A stretch of 49,125 bases of DNA from Patescibacteria group bacterium. Lineage in GTDB: Bacteria > Patescibacteriota > Patescibacteriia > UBA1558 > GWA2-36-10. Under the pieces are notes generated by a model. The model had not been told where the DNA came from and did not search any database. It saw nothing but the letters and a program-made list of their open reading frames with translations. This document shows positions 33,552 through 43,500 of this stretch, in pieces. The position numbers were made by a program, and so were the translations under genes. The stretch's first letter is position 1. Every line of letters begins with the position of its first letter. The stretch spans positions 1-49,125 of the forward strand of contig JAGORJ010000003.1 of assembly GCA_018062885.1 (NCBI GenBank). Direction: 5' to 3'.

Positions 33552-34109
33552 TTAAGCTCTTTCGGCGTATTCGCCAGTCTCGGTATTTACTCTGATAGTA
33601 TCACCCTGCTTGATAAACATCGGTGTACGAATCTCCAAACCAGTTTCTAAAATAACAGTTTTGGTGGTTGAACCAGCACTATTACCTTTGACACCATCTG
33701 GGGCAGAAGTCACGAGCAATTCAATCTTGGCAGGCAAAGCAATGGAAGATGGTTTGTTATTGAAAATCAAAACATCCAGGGTTTGACCTTCTTTGAGATA
33801 ATGCACTATGTCCCCCAAATATTCGGCACTAAATTGAAACTGTTCAAAATTTTCATTGTCCATGAAAAAATAATCGCTGTCTTGAGAATACAAAAAGTTT
33901 GCTTGTTTTCTCTGCATATCAGCTTCCGGTACAGAGTCTGAGCCAGCAAAAGTCTTTTCTAAAGTAGAGCCAGTCAACAAATTTTTCAATTTAGTTTTTA
34001 GCACTGCTCCACCTCTAGCAACTTTGATGTGTTGGGTAAAGACAACTTGATACGGCTCGTTGTTGATCTCCAAAACCTTACCCAATTTGATTTCACTCAT
34101 TGATAACAT
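33552..34109 (-). CDS. efp: Translation elongation factor P
   Basis: The protein has 185 residues with the three beta-barrel domains of EF-P. Conserved segments include LEINNEPYQVV, LKNLLTGSTLEKTF, FMDNENFEQ, VKGNSAGSTTKTVILETGLEIRTPMF and the end DTIRVNTETGEYAERA. It relieves ribosome stalling at polyproline. The tip loop reads KVARGGA where E. coli has KPGKGQA, so Arg replaces the modified Lys34 with no change in length. Two starts are possible (ATG 34109 or ATG 34100); MSEIKLGKV from 34100 looks like the usual beginning. It is co-directional with rpsF-ssb-rpsR, 9 bases after rpsR. Confidence 0.96.
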   Translation of the reverse strand: MLSMSEIKLGKVLEINNEPYQVVFTQHIKVARGGAVLKTKLKNLLTGSTLEKTFAGSDSVPEADMQRKQANFLYSQDSDYFFMDNENFEQFQFSAEYLGDIVHYLKEGQTLDVLIFNNKPSSIALPAKIELLVTSAPDGVKGNSAGSTTKTVILETGLEIRTPMFIKQGDTIRVNTETGEYAERA

Positions 34110-34118
34110 AGGATTTTT

Positions 34119-34337
34119 TTATTTAGCCACAAAAGGCAACATGGCCATAAAACGAGCACGTTTGATAGCAAGGCCTAATTTTCTTTGGTGCTTAGAACAC
34201 ACTCCACTTCTTCTCTTAGGAACGATTTTTCCATAAGAAGAAGTAAATCTTTGTAGTTGTTGCCAATTTTTGTAGTCTAACTCATCTACATTGTTGACAC
34301 AAAAATGACAGTATTTAGTAGTTAATTTTGTATGCAT
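34119..34337 (-). CDS. rpsR: Ribosomal protein S18
   Basis: The protein has 72 residues. The core matches bS18: DYKNWQQLQRFTSSYGKIVPKRRSGVCSKHQRKLGLAIKRARFMAMLPF. The N-terminal YCHFC and the CSKH motif could bind zinc, as in cysteine-containing S18 forms. It binds 16S rRNA as a dimer with S6. It is third in the classic rpsF-ssb-rpsR order, 45 bases after ssb. Confidence 0.97.
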   Translation of the reverse strand: MHTKLTTKYCHFCVNNVDELDYKNWQQLQRFTSSYGKIVPKRRSGVCSKHQRKLGLAIKRARFMAMLPFVAK

Positions 34338-34382
34338 AAATTTTATAAATTATTTCTAACAATCGCTTCTTAAACTTACAAA

Positions 34383-34832
34383 CTAGAATGGGATATCTTC
34401 TACACTGATTTCTTCATCGTCATTTGACTGACTTGGAGAAGAAAAATTATTGTTTGATGACGCGGGTTTTGGAGCTGATTGTGAACCTGACCACTCTCCA
34501 CCACCCTTGCTATCCAACATAATCATGTTTTCAGCAATGATCTCGGTACGGTATTTTTTGACACCGCTTGGATCATCCCAAGAACGAGTTTGTAAACGAC
34601 CTTCGACATAGACCTTAGAACCCTTTTTTAAATATTGACCAGCTATTTCTGCTAAACGACGCCAAGCAACAATGTTATGGAACTCTACTTTTTCTTGTTT
34701 TTGACCACTTTGATCTGTCCAAACTAAATTGGTTGCAATGGAAAAAGAAGTGACATTTTGACCATTGGGTGTTGATTTCATTTCTGGATCACGGACAATA
34801 TTGCCAATGATCATAGCTTTGTTTAAATTCAT
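34383..34832 (-). CDS. ssb: Single-stranded DNA-binding protein
   Basis: The protein has 149 residues. The OB fold begins NLNKAMIIGNIVRDPEMKST and continues with TSFSIATNL, VEFHNIVAWRRLAEIAGQYL and GSKVYVEGRLQTRSW. A flexible Gly/Ser/Asn linker follows, and it ends in the acidic tip EISVEDIPF, which recruits partner proteins such as RecG and other repair factors. It lies between rpsF (1-base gap) and rpsR. Confidence 0.97.
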   Translation of the reverse strand: MNLNKAMIIGNIVRDPEMKSTPNGQNVTSFSIATNLVWTDQSGQKQEKVEFHNIVAWRRLAEIAGQYLKKGSKVYVEGRLQTRSWDDPSGVKKYRTEIIAENMIMLDSKGGGEWSGSQSAPKPASSNNNFSSPSQSNDDEEISVEDIPF

Positions 34833-34833
34833 A

Positions 34834-35316
34834 TTATTGATCTTTTTCTAAAATTTTATCTAATTGTTGATCCAACTCGCTTAAATCAACTTTGATTTTT
34901 TCCTCACTTTTGGCTGGCATCTCTTTTTCTACTTTTTTAGTCACTCTTGAGGAACTATGAGTTTTGTGAGCTTTAACTTCTGGTTCAGCCTCAGTATTTT
35001 TGATTTCTAGTTTTGGCTTACCATTTGTCTTGACTACCAAATGACGCAAAATGTTTTTGTTGTGTCTTAAGATAGTTTCAAAATCTTTTAAGCCAGCTTT
35101 GTCCTCAGCTTCTTCAAAAGCAAACTCTAAGACCGTGTAAAAACCGTGTCTTTGTTTTTCGATTGGATAAGCCAATCTTCTGCGACCCAATGAATAGGGT
35201 TCTAGTTTGATAGTTGTTTTAGCTTTTTTTAAGAGGTCTAATACCTCTGCTTGCAAAGCACCGTGTTCTGTTTCCGGCACTTGCGCACTTACAATATAAG
35301 TAAGTTCGTAATGCAT
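34834..35316 (-). CDS. rpsF: Ribosomal protein S6 with C-terminal extension
   Basis: The 160-residue protein starts with the bS6 fold (about 1-100): MHYELTYIVSAQVPE, LGRRRLAYPIEKQRHGFYTVLEFAF, LRHNKNILRHLVVK. Normal S6 has about 95-130 residues. The last 60 here are a charged tail, rich in Lys and Glu, ending in a helix VDLSELDQQLDKIL. S6 binds 16S rRNA with S18. It is the first gene of the rpsF-ssb-rpsR-efp run. Confidence 0.95.
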   Translation of the reverse strand: MHYELTYIVSAQVPETEHGALQAEVLDLLKKAKTTIKLEPYSLGRRRLAYPIEKQRHGFYTVLEFAFEEAEDKAGLKDFETILRHNKNILRHLVVKTNGKPKLEIKNTEAEPEVKAHKTHSSSRVTKKVEKEMPAKSEEKIKVDLSELDQQLDKILEKDQ

Positions 35317-35351
35317 AATATTTTCTTTCTAATCACCTTAATTTCGACAAT

Positions 35352-35376
35352 CAAGGGCCGCATAAATGCGACTTGG
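35352..35376 (-). promoter_or_regulatory. Hairpin in the rpsF leader, possible S6:S18 autoregulatory site
   Basis: On the minus strand CAAG-U-CGCA-UUUA-UGCG-GCC-CUUG folds as a hairpin with an asymmetric internal loop (U against GCC), 36 bases before the rpsF start. Leaders of rpsF often bind the S6:S18 dimer through a hairpin with an asymmetric loop containing CCG. The general plan is similar here, but I cannot confirm the consensus. Confidence 0.3.
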
Positions 35377-35483
35377 TTAATTAGTAAAGCAAGAATTAAT
35401 CAAGCTCTAACTTGCACTACTCTAACACAAATGTCACCCCAAGTCAAGACAGCACTTCTAGTCACACTTTAATAGAAATAGGC

Positions 35484-35511
35484 TTGAAAAAGACTAATAA
35501 TTTGCTAAAAT
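35484..35511 (+). promoter_or_regulatory. Promoter of the methyltransferase gene
   Basis: TTGAAA (35484-35489), a 16-base spacer and TAAAAT (35506-35511, preceded by TGC) lie 29 bases before ATG 35541. It supports the downstream start and not the upstream ATG at 35412, which lies before the promoter. Confidence 0.6.
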
Positions 35512-35540
35512 TTGGCTTTAGAATTATCATTAAAACACTT

Positions 35541-36734
35541 ATGAAAAAATATATCTTTATTTTAGGTCAAGCCAATGACCTGGCTAAACAAGAATTAATC
35601 AGTTTTTTGGAGCTGGAAAACGACACCGAAAGCCTTATTCAAGATGGCTTTATCATCGCAAGCAGCGATATGCGCCCTGAGGAACTTATCAAAAATCTTG
35701 GTGGCACTATCAAAGTCGCTGAATTTATCGGTGAAATAAAAAATTTGTACGACCTCACACCAGAACAATTTTTAGAGTGGCTAGCTCTGAGTCCTCAAGA
35801 AAACAAACTAAATTTTGGCCTTAGTCTTTATCATGGACAAAAAAAAGATCTAAAGTTTTTACAAAAAATAGCTCTAGGCGCAAAAAAAATACTAAAACAA
35901 GAACACAAGCAATCAGCTCGCCTAGTAGTTGGTCAAAATCTAGACCTATCCTCTGTCATTGTGACCAAAAATAAATTGTTGGGTCGCGAGCTAATATTTA
36001 TCTCGGCAAAAAATATTTTTTTTATTGGCAAAACTCTGGCCGTCCAAGACTTTGAAAACTACGCCTTCCGTGACATGGAGAGACCTGGCCGTGATAGTCG
36101 CTCCGGCATGCTCCCACCCAAAGTAGCGCAAATGATGCTAAACTTAAACGGTCCAAACAGAGAGCTAAATTTACTTGATCCATTTTGTGGCTCCGGCACC
36201 ATCATCCAAGAAGCAGCTCTCTTGGGCTTTGAAAAAATATTTGGCTCTGATATCAGTCTCAAGGCTGTCAATGACAGTCGAGAAAATTTGGACTGGCTGG
36301 CAGAAAATTATGATATCAAAAGTAACTACGAAATTTCTCAGCAAGATGTAAATCATCTGGAGCTAAAAGATAAAATAGACCTTATCGTCGCTGAACCTTT
36401 TATGGGTGACGCTCGAACTTTACAAAATCCCAATAACCTCAAATATATCCAAAATCTTTGCCAAGAATTACCCAAACTATATTTGACTGCATTTGAGCAA
36501 TTTAAAAAAATTAGCTCAAAGCAAGCTAAAGTCATTTTTATCTTTCCTATTTTTGTCTTAAATAAAACTCATTTTTCCACTCTGCCCCAAGCTCAAATCG
36601 AACGTTTAGGCTGGGAAAGTATCAAGCCAAATTTTAAGTCAGCTAATTTTTCTCAAAATAAAAATATTATTTACCAAAGACCGGAACAAAAAGTTTTACG
36701 AGAAATCACTGTCTGGCAAAAAAAGCTGAACTAG
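35541..36734 (+). CDS. THUMP/Trm11-like SAM-dependent nucleic acid methyltransferase
   Basis: The protein has 397 residues from ATG 35541 (MKKYIFILGQANDLAKQEL). The N-terminal part (about 1-160) has the plan of the NFLD/THUMP RNA-binding half of Trm11-like enzymes. The Rossmann domain has FRDMERPGRDSRSGMLPPK, then motif I LLDPFCGSGTIIQEAALLGF, followed by IFGSDISLKAVNDSRENL. The catalytic position, normally (N/D)-P-P-(Y/F/W), reads AEPFMGDART. It probably methylates a base in tRNA (guanosine N2, by family). It stands alone on the plus strand between the ribosomal operon and the second secretion block. Confidence 0.85.
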   Translation: MKKYIFILGQANDLAKQELISFLELENDTESLIQDGFIIASSDMRPEELIKNLGGTIKVAEFIGEIKNLYDLTPEQFLEWLALSPQENKLNFGLSLYHGQKKDLKFLQKIALGAKKILKQEHKQSARLVVGQNLDLSSVIVTKNKLLGRELIFISAKNIFFIGKTLAVQDFENYAFRDMERPGRDSRSGMLPPKVAQMMLNLNGPNRELNLLDPFCGSGTIIQEAALLGFEKIFGSDISLKAVNDSRENLDWLAENYDIKSNYEISQQDVNHLELKDKIDLIVAEPFMGDARTLQNPNNLKYIQNLCQELPKLYLTAFEQFKKISSKQAKVIFIFPIFVLNKTHFSTLPQAQIERLGWESIKPNFKSANFSQNKNIIYQRPEQKVLREITVWQKKLN

Positions 36735-36744
36735 CAAATATTTT

Positions 36745-37989
36745 TTAAAAATTATCCTGCCAAACTATTTTATTATTCATCACAATCAGCTCTCGCCATT
36801 TGAGCTGATTATTTTTTTTATCCAAATAAACTACTTGCCCCGAAGCTTGATTTAGGTTAGTCAGATAAAAAGCCGCCAAAACACCCTGCTCGCTTGCTAA
36901 CTGTAATTTTGCACTTAAAATCATTTCCAAAAACAAACGACGCGATAAAAGCTTATCCTGTTCATCTAGGCGCATATTTTCGCCAAATTTTAAATCCACA
37001 AAACGACGCAAAAGACCTTTGAAACGACGATCTTCAACTAATAAAAGATCTAAAGCACTTTTGCTTAATAAAATTTTTAAACAGCTCAAAACTTTGGCTT
37101 GATCCTGCAAAGCCAAGGCCTGCCACAAGATATCTCGCAACTTATACAAACTATTTTCCGCCTCTGACAAAACTAAACCATCACTTAAAATCTGCCCCTT
37201 TAAAACTTCAATTTTGTCGGCAAAATTTTGCAAAATTTCTTCCCAAGACAATGCTTTTTCTTTTTCAGCATCAATTTCCGCCACCTCATCAAGCATCACA
37301 AAGCGTAAAACAGCATCATCAGTAAATAGCTCTACGGCTACATTGTCATCATAAGATAACAAAAAATATCTCAAATTTTCTTTTTCTTTTTCACTCAAAG
37401 CCAAGACATTCGGACTCTGAGCTAAATACCTTGATCTCTCCAAAGAATCATGAAAACCAGCTCCCAAAAAATGTACATAATCACCCAGCCAATTAGCTAA
37501 AGTAGGCTGAACACGACGATTTTGTTCTAAAATAATTTTATTAGCACTCAAGCGTTTGTCTTGCAAATCTGGATACTGTTCTAATAAAAATTTTATTGCT
37601 CCTTTAACACTATTAGGTAAACTTTTATTCACCAACGGCTCTGTCTGTAAAACTTGCAAACGAGGCACTTTAGCACCCAAACGCAAAATCAAACGATCTA
37701 CTTCACCTAAATATTGTTGCAATGGCCACAAAATATTGAGAGCCAGCTCCAAAGATAAGGCACGCAAATCATAATACTCCGATCGCTCCATTTGCTCTAA
37801 CTCTTTAGGTAAATCTAAAGGACTGATAATTTTCAGCCAAATTTTTTCTTCTAAATCCAAAATAAAATCCAGCTGACTTTGGTTTAAAGCAAATTTATCA
37901 GCAATTCGTAAATTCTGGTCTGTCAAATTATCAGAAAAAATAATATCTTTGACAGCTGAACTTAAATTTTGTAATTCTTGAAAAGACAT
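36745..37989 (-). CDS. Unknown alpha-helical protein after the VirB6-like gene
   Basis: The 414-residue protein has no signal peptide or membrane helix and is almost entirely helical and rich in Leu, Glu, Lys and Asp. Segments such as FALNQSQLDFILDLEEKIWLKIISPLDLPKEL, with Trp, Asp and Leu heptads, suggest a helical-repeat or bundle fold. A short beta-like C-terminus (VVYLDKKNNQLKWRELIVMNN) follows. It lies 7 bases after the VirB6-like gene and is probably translated from the same mRNA. It may be a cytoplasmic accessory protein, but I do not recognise the family. Confidence 0.75.
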   Translation of the reverse strand: MSFQELQNLSSAVKDIIFSDNLTDQNLRIADKFALNQSQLDFILDLEEKIWLKIISPLDLPKELEQMERSEYYDLRALSLELALNILWPLQQYLGEVDRLILRLGAKVPRLQVLQTEPLVNKSLPNSVKGAIKFLLEQYPDLQDKRLSANKIILEQNRRVQPTLANWLGDYVHFLGAGFHDSLERSRYLAQSPNVLALSEKEKENLRYFLLSYDDNVAVELFTDDAVLRFVMLDEVAEIDAEKEKALSWEEILQNFADKIEVLKGQILSDGLVLSEAENSLYKLRDILWQALALQDQAKVLSCLKILLSKSALDLLLVEDRRFKGLLRRFVDLKFGENMRLDEQDKLLSRRLFLEMILSAKLQLASEQGVLAAFYLTNLNQASGQVVYLDKKNNQLKWRELIVMNNKIVWQDNF

Positions 37990-37996
37990 TTATAAA

Positions 37997-40567
37997 CTAC
38001 TTACGAATGGGATTACCAAATTGATCTAAAATTTTTGGTGAATTATCAGGAGCACCTCCAGTTGATTCTTTTTTCTTTCTTCCAACACCGTAAATTTCAG
38101 GATCGTATCCAGCAGCCTTAGCTTGATTAAATATCACATCCAACTCAACATTTGGCACATGACCCCTAGTTAATTGATTTGTCATTAATCGTTGTATTTC
38201 CGCTAAAACATCTGCTATTTTATCTTGGCGTTTATCTACATTTTGCTCTGAGACTGCTTTACCCATCTTATCTTTAGCTGCTTTAGCTTTTTCTTCTACC
38301 ACCGCTCTCAAATGTCCCGTGCCAGCTTGATCAGCCATAGCCTTGATTTGTGCCATCGTCAAATGCTTAGCTATTGCTTTAAAGACGCCGGAATCAGTTT
38401 TAATCTTAGCTAAATCAGCACCATCCATCATTCTAGCTAAATTTTGATCAGCTGAAGTAGAGTCAAATTTAATATGGCCATCATCTTCCCTAACATCTGT
38501 GATCTCTGGCTTCTTGGCTTCTGCTTCGCGCTCCTCTTTACTCATCTGTTCTATTGGTTTAGCCTTTTTAGCTCTTGCGTCATCTCTCACTCTGACATCC
38601 TCCTCAGCCTGACGCTGACTTTCTATCTTAGCATTTGCACGAGTGGTGTCAGTAACTTTTAGACCGCTAGCATACTTTGATAAAAAATTTGAATGTCGCC
38701 AAACAGCACTATTAGCATTATCGACACGCAAATCTTCAAATTTATTTTCACCCGTCTCTGTCCTCTTAACCGTATAAGCCTTAGTCTTATTTTTTTCATC
38801 AACTGCTTTCAAATCTTTGAGCTCCAATGTTGCCACATAAGCTGCTATGGCTGCCCAAGAATCGGCATCCATAGTTTTTTTGACTTCTGCTTGCTCTTTA
38901 TCAGTTAGCTCCAAGAAACCACGAGCCAACATCTGACCTCGCCTGTAATCATCAGATTCTTTCTTAGCTACAGTCACTACACCATTGTCATCCTTTTGAG
39001 AAAGATGTGAAATATCCATTTTAGAGTAAGTTTCCTGACCCTTACCTGCTTTGAGGCTTGCTTGAATACCATTTTCAGTATTTAAGAAGCCAAAAGTATT
39101 TTCTAACTTGGTCATAGTTGCCGTGTCATTGACCTGCTTAGCACGGTTGTATCTAGCTTGCGTTTCTTTGCGATCATCATCCTTAAACTCACCACTCTCT
39201 AACTTCATTTTATCTAAATTGCGCTTATTACTTCTGCCCATACTATTGGAATAAGCCTCTCTTTTTGCTTCACTTGACGCATTTTCTGACCATTTAGCTA
39301 CCTTAGCCTCTTTCCTTTGTAAACGACCAACTTTAGCACTAGTCATCATATTCTTGCCTGTCAAAGCTGCGCCCCTAAAAAGGCCGGTAGCAGCTACTCC
39401 TGTCAAACCAACTTGAGCAACACCCATACCAACATTTTGCACACCCGCCCTCAAACCACCCTCACCAGTTGTACCACGCCAAACCTTTGCAGCTCCCCAA
39501 GCAGCTGCGCCAATCGCACCAGCCTTGGCTGTATTTGCCATCTTCATACCTATACCAGAGGCTGTACCACCAATACTCTGTGTCACTTTGAGAGCACCAA
39601 GCAACATAGCAATACCGACAATAAATTTAAAAAAATTATCAGTTTCAGTCGCCTCTGTAAAACCACCCGATGTTCTTTTTTCGTCAGGTGTTTGCTGAGA
39701 GTCTGGTATGTCATTAATCACTGTTTCTACACTATCACCACCAGCACCACCGCCAACAATAGTAAAAGACAACCAGAGAAAAAAAGCTAAGACAGGACCA
39801 ACTATCAACTCTTTAGTAAAAGAACTCATCCATTGACCAAAATATGATTGCGTTCCTGGAAAAGCGTTGGCTAAAAAAGCCAAAGGAGACAAAACTATCA
39901 AAACCCACAAAGCCACTATTCTCGCCAATAAAGTGATAATAAAACCAAAAACCACGATGCAAGTCAAAATCATAAAGACACCAGCAAACAAATAGCCCAA
40001 GATGATATTTACAAAAAGATTTACACCGGTATCTTTTTTAATCTGAGCAGGATCCATGTTCATGATAGTATCCAAACCCAAAGCAGTCACTATATTACCG
40101 GCTGCAATATCTTTCCAAGTAGCCACAAAAGTCAGCATCACCAGTTGAGAAGCATCAATCACTAAACCCACTATTAGCTTACTAAAATTAATCAAAATCG
40201 CCATCAAAATAAGTCTTTTGAGCACTTGCTTATAACCATAAGCGTCTATTTTCAAAATAGTTGCAAAAGACATGATCAAGAGAATAACGATAAAAAACAT
40301 ATTTGACATGTCACGCAAAGCCACCCAACCTTCATTGACACCACTCATATTGGTGAAGCGATCCCATTGGGCAACCATCGGCAAAATGATCAGTTCTAAT
40401 TTTATCAAAACCACAAAAGGCGCTACTAATAAATAATACAAGATAGAACCCAGTGTATCGGTCAACCAATCAGCATAAGTGACCATAGGTACTGCCAAAA
40501 AGACACTGAAAATAGCCAATCCATAGAGCCAAGATTTTAGTTTAGGTTTTTGCATTTTGATTTGCAT
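37997..40567 (-). CDS. VirB6/TrbL-like channel protein with long soluble tail
   Basis: The 856-residue protein divides in two. Residues about 1-350 have a signal-anchor and about seven further membrane helices, with the conserved run DAYGYKQVLKRLILMAILINFSKL and the segment ALWVLIVLSPLAFLANAFPGTQ, as in VirB6/TrbL-type proteins. Residues about 380-856 are soluble, highly charged and Lys/Glu/Ala-rich (for example VRVRDDARAKKAKPIEQMSKEEREAEAKK), with a proline-poor helical end. VirB6 forms the inner-membrane channel of type IV secretion systems. It follows the giant secreted protein by 26 bases. Confidence 0.85.
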   Translation of the reverse strand: MQIKMQKPKLKSWLYGLAIFSVFLAVPMVTYADWLTDTLGSILYYLLVAPFVVLIKLELIILPMVAQWDRFTNMSGVNEGWVALRDMSNMFFIVILLIMSFATILKIDAYGYKQVLKRLILMAILINFSKLIVGLVIDASQLVMLTFVATWKDIAAGNIVTALGLDTIMNMDPAQIKKDTGVNLFVNIILGYLFAGVFMILTCIVVFGFIITLLARIVALWVLIVLSPLAFLANAFPGTQSYFGQWMSSFTKELIVGPVLAFFLWLSFTIVGGGAGGDSVETVINDIPDSQQTPDEKRTSGGFTEATETDNFFKFIVGIAMLLGALKVTQSIGGTASGIGMKMANTAKAGAIGAAAWGAAKVWRGTTGEGGLRAGVQNVGMGVAQVGLTGVAATGLFRGAALTGKNMMTSAKVGRLQRKEAKVAKWSENASSEAKREAYSNSMGRSNKRNLDKMKLESGEFKDDDRKETQARYNRAKQVNDTATMTKLENTFGFLNTENGIQASLKAGKGQETYSKMDISHLSQKDDNGVVTVAKKESDDYRRGQMLARGFLELTDKEQAEVKKTMDADSWAAIAAYVATLELKDLKAVDEKNKTKAYTVKRTETGENKFEDLRVDNANSAVWRHSNFLSKYASGLKVTDTTRANAKIESQRQAEEDVRVRDDARAKKAKPIEQMSKEEREAEAKKPEITDVREDDGHIKFDSTSADQNLARMMDGADLAKIKTDSGVFKAIAKHLTMAQIKAMADQAGTGHLRAVVEEKAKAAKDKMGKAVSEQNVDKRQDKIADVLAEIQRLMTNQLTRGHVPNVELDVIFNQAKAAGYDPEIYGVGRKKKESTGGAPDNSPKILDQFGNPIRK

Positions 40568-40593
40568 ATTTACTTTATGATTTGCTTAAAAAA

Positions 40594-43500
40594 CTATTGT
40601 TGATAAACCACTACCCAAGCATCATAATCGACTGAAGAAACTCTCTCCCAATTGTCAGTCACCGATACACTTGGCTGATAACAAGCAGCGTTCAAAATAT
40701 TTGGTCTGCCACCACTACCATCACAAGCGTATTCCGCATCTGGCTTATAAACATATGGATGATAAAAAGTTTTGTAGCCAGCCTGACAAGCTTCTTGGGT
40801 GCCGGCAAAACCCATCCTGCCTTTGCCACGAATTTCGACATTTGGATCACAATAGTCTGCTGGCATATTATTTTTATATCTTTGAATAAAGCTGCCTGCA
40901 AGATCACCTCTAACAGTACCATCTCCCCAATCAACCCCGATATTGACTATCGGCATATGATCAGGATGAGCATGATAAAAGAAACGTAAATCCGTGTCCA
41001 CTGCTCTACGGCCAACAACATTTTGTCCATTTTGCGCATTTACCGTAATACCTGTTTGAGCCTCAGGACATAAACCGTTGCCACAAACTTTGTAAATCAT
41101 CGGATTATAGTCAGGGCCAGCGTCTTGATTAACCTGAACATCATATACACCATTTACTGGATCTGTTATACCGCCAGTATAAGAACCTCCGCTCCAAGTC
41201 AAATTATACAAACGAGCAAATAAATATTGCATTTGCGCTCTAGCTGTATTAAAATCCCGGCCAAAAAATATAGCTGCTTCATTAGGATTTTCCTGAGTAC
41301 TCAATGGCGCTTGAGTGACAACTGGGCTAGCCGAAGAGCTTCCCTGAGCACTACCAAAATACTTACTTATATTTGGCGTATTTATGTTTGTGCTATCAAA
41401 ATATACAGCAGAACGAGCATAGCTTGCACCATCATAATAATAGGCTTGCCAACCTCTATTGAAAGTAGCATTTTGTGAACTACGCCACCAAATATCTGTT
41501 CTGACCCAAGATAAATCCCTATCACCTTCAGCACCTATCTGAGAAATAACTTCACACTGCTGGAGACACTCAAGTCCTGAACAACTTGCACCCGGTTGAT
41601 CTACTTCGTAACCTCCTGCGGCCGTACAAGAATCCTCAATATCAGAATCCAAACAAAGATCAACTTCATCCAACAAATCAGCATTTACACCTGCCCTCGC
41701 ATTAAGAACGCCGCCACTAACCTGAAAAATACTAGCCAAACAACCTTGTACGTTAGTCGGAGTACATCCAGACCAATCACATGTTTGCTCAATGTTGCCA
41801 TACTCACTGCAATATGGCGTAGCCAATGGATTAGGCAGAGACTCTACACAGCGCTTAAATAAACAATTTGCGTCTGTTCCACAACCAGCAGACGGCACAG
41901 TGATTCCGCTATATGCATCTTCTGACCTCAAACACTCCCTACCACGCTCAGGTCCCGCACAATTAGTTTCCGTACAAGTCAAGTCAGAAATTGAACTATC
42001 TGTCTTCACATAATAATTATAAGCCAAAGGATTGCAATACCTAGTACCATATTGTTTTCTAGCACCATAGAGACCACAATGACTACTGCCACGCCAATCT
42101 CTCACTTCTACCTGATGAAACCCACCTGGACAAATATCCACATCCCAATCATTACAAGAATCTTCATCCTCATAAATCTGAGCTCCGTTTGCTAACACCT
42201 TATCATTGTCGCTACCACTATCCCCTTCATCGAGATTCCAAGTACCATCTCCCTCCACCGCTTCATCAAAATAATAATATTCTATTTCACCGGTAACGCT
42301 GGCAAAAAGTGACGCTAAGTCAACCGGATTTATAACTATACCTTCGAAACTATTGTGACCACCAAAATCTTGACTCTCAAAAAATGCACCCTCTGTAACA
42401 CACTCACCTCTATCTCTATTATCATCATTTTCTCCGGAACAAGCATTATCAGCACCAACTTTTCTAACACCTTCCACACTAGACTCGAAAACAAAAGCGT
42501 TGTTTGTCAAATAATTACCATATGCAAAAACACCAAAACTAGCAATTTGATTAAGCTTAATTTTTGAATTAGCTGGCACCTTTAATAATACTGTACAACT
42601 AAACCCAGTATCAACACCAAAACCATTTTCAGTCGATCCACAATAGTATCTATCTGCTTGCGTCACAAACTCCTCTCCGACTGCGCACATCTCTAAGCTA
42701 TTGCCAGACTCATTATAAAAACCAGCTGTGGTGAAATTGTTATACAAACTTTGGGCGCCCTGAATCTGTCCGACTGGATACCATTGATTACAATAATTTT
42801 TCAAAGCCACGCCTTGAGCGCCATCTTCTGGAATATTAGTAGATAAATCAGCTTCCAAACAAATGCCCTCCCAATTTAAGAATTTTTCTATCTTGCTAGG
42901 TGGCGAACATCTACCACCAATACCACCGCATTGACTATTTTGTTCACAAAAGTCACCTTCTTCCTTTTCCACATTTTCATCCTCACCTATAATTGTACAA
43001 ACTGATTTACTAGTGTCCTCATTACCATTTGCAAAATACTTCACAAAACCAGAAGCACTATAAGTCACTTTCTGATAACCTGGTTCACAGCCATTAGTGC
43101 CATCTTCACAAATGTTTGCTTCTATGAAAGCCTGAGCTTTTTCCACTGTTTGCTTCGACTCATTATCAATGATACTGCTAGCAAAAGGAGCATCTTGAGT
43201 GGCATAGGCCCTGGTAGAAAGCTTGACGACTTCTTCATCGGCTTTTGGATTGAGCCAATACAGACCATCTTTACAAGTGGCTGGGTATGTTCCCAAACCT
43301 CTCAAATTAATCTGATCAATATCTAGATCTTGAGCTGGTGTACAGGTTACATCGGTCTGATAAACCAAACGCAAGTCTGTTTCATTTTCATCTGCTGCGA
43401 AATTATAAGAAACTAAATCTTTGACTGGTAAAAAGTTTGGTAAAGAATAACCAAGGTATTCTTTGTCTGACCAAGTCAAATGACTATTTTCACCTGTAGC

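Noticed and set aside
35412-35540. Longer start for the methyltransferase at 35412
   Set aside because: It lies upstream of the TTGAAA-16-TAAAAT promoter, and its N-terminus is unlike the family; MKKYIFILGQ at 35541 fits.
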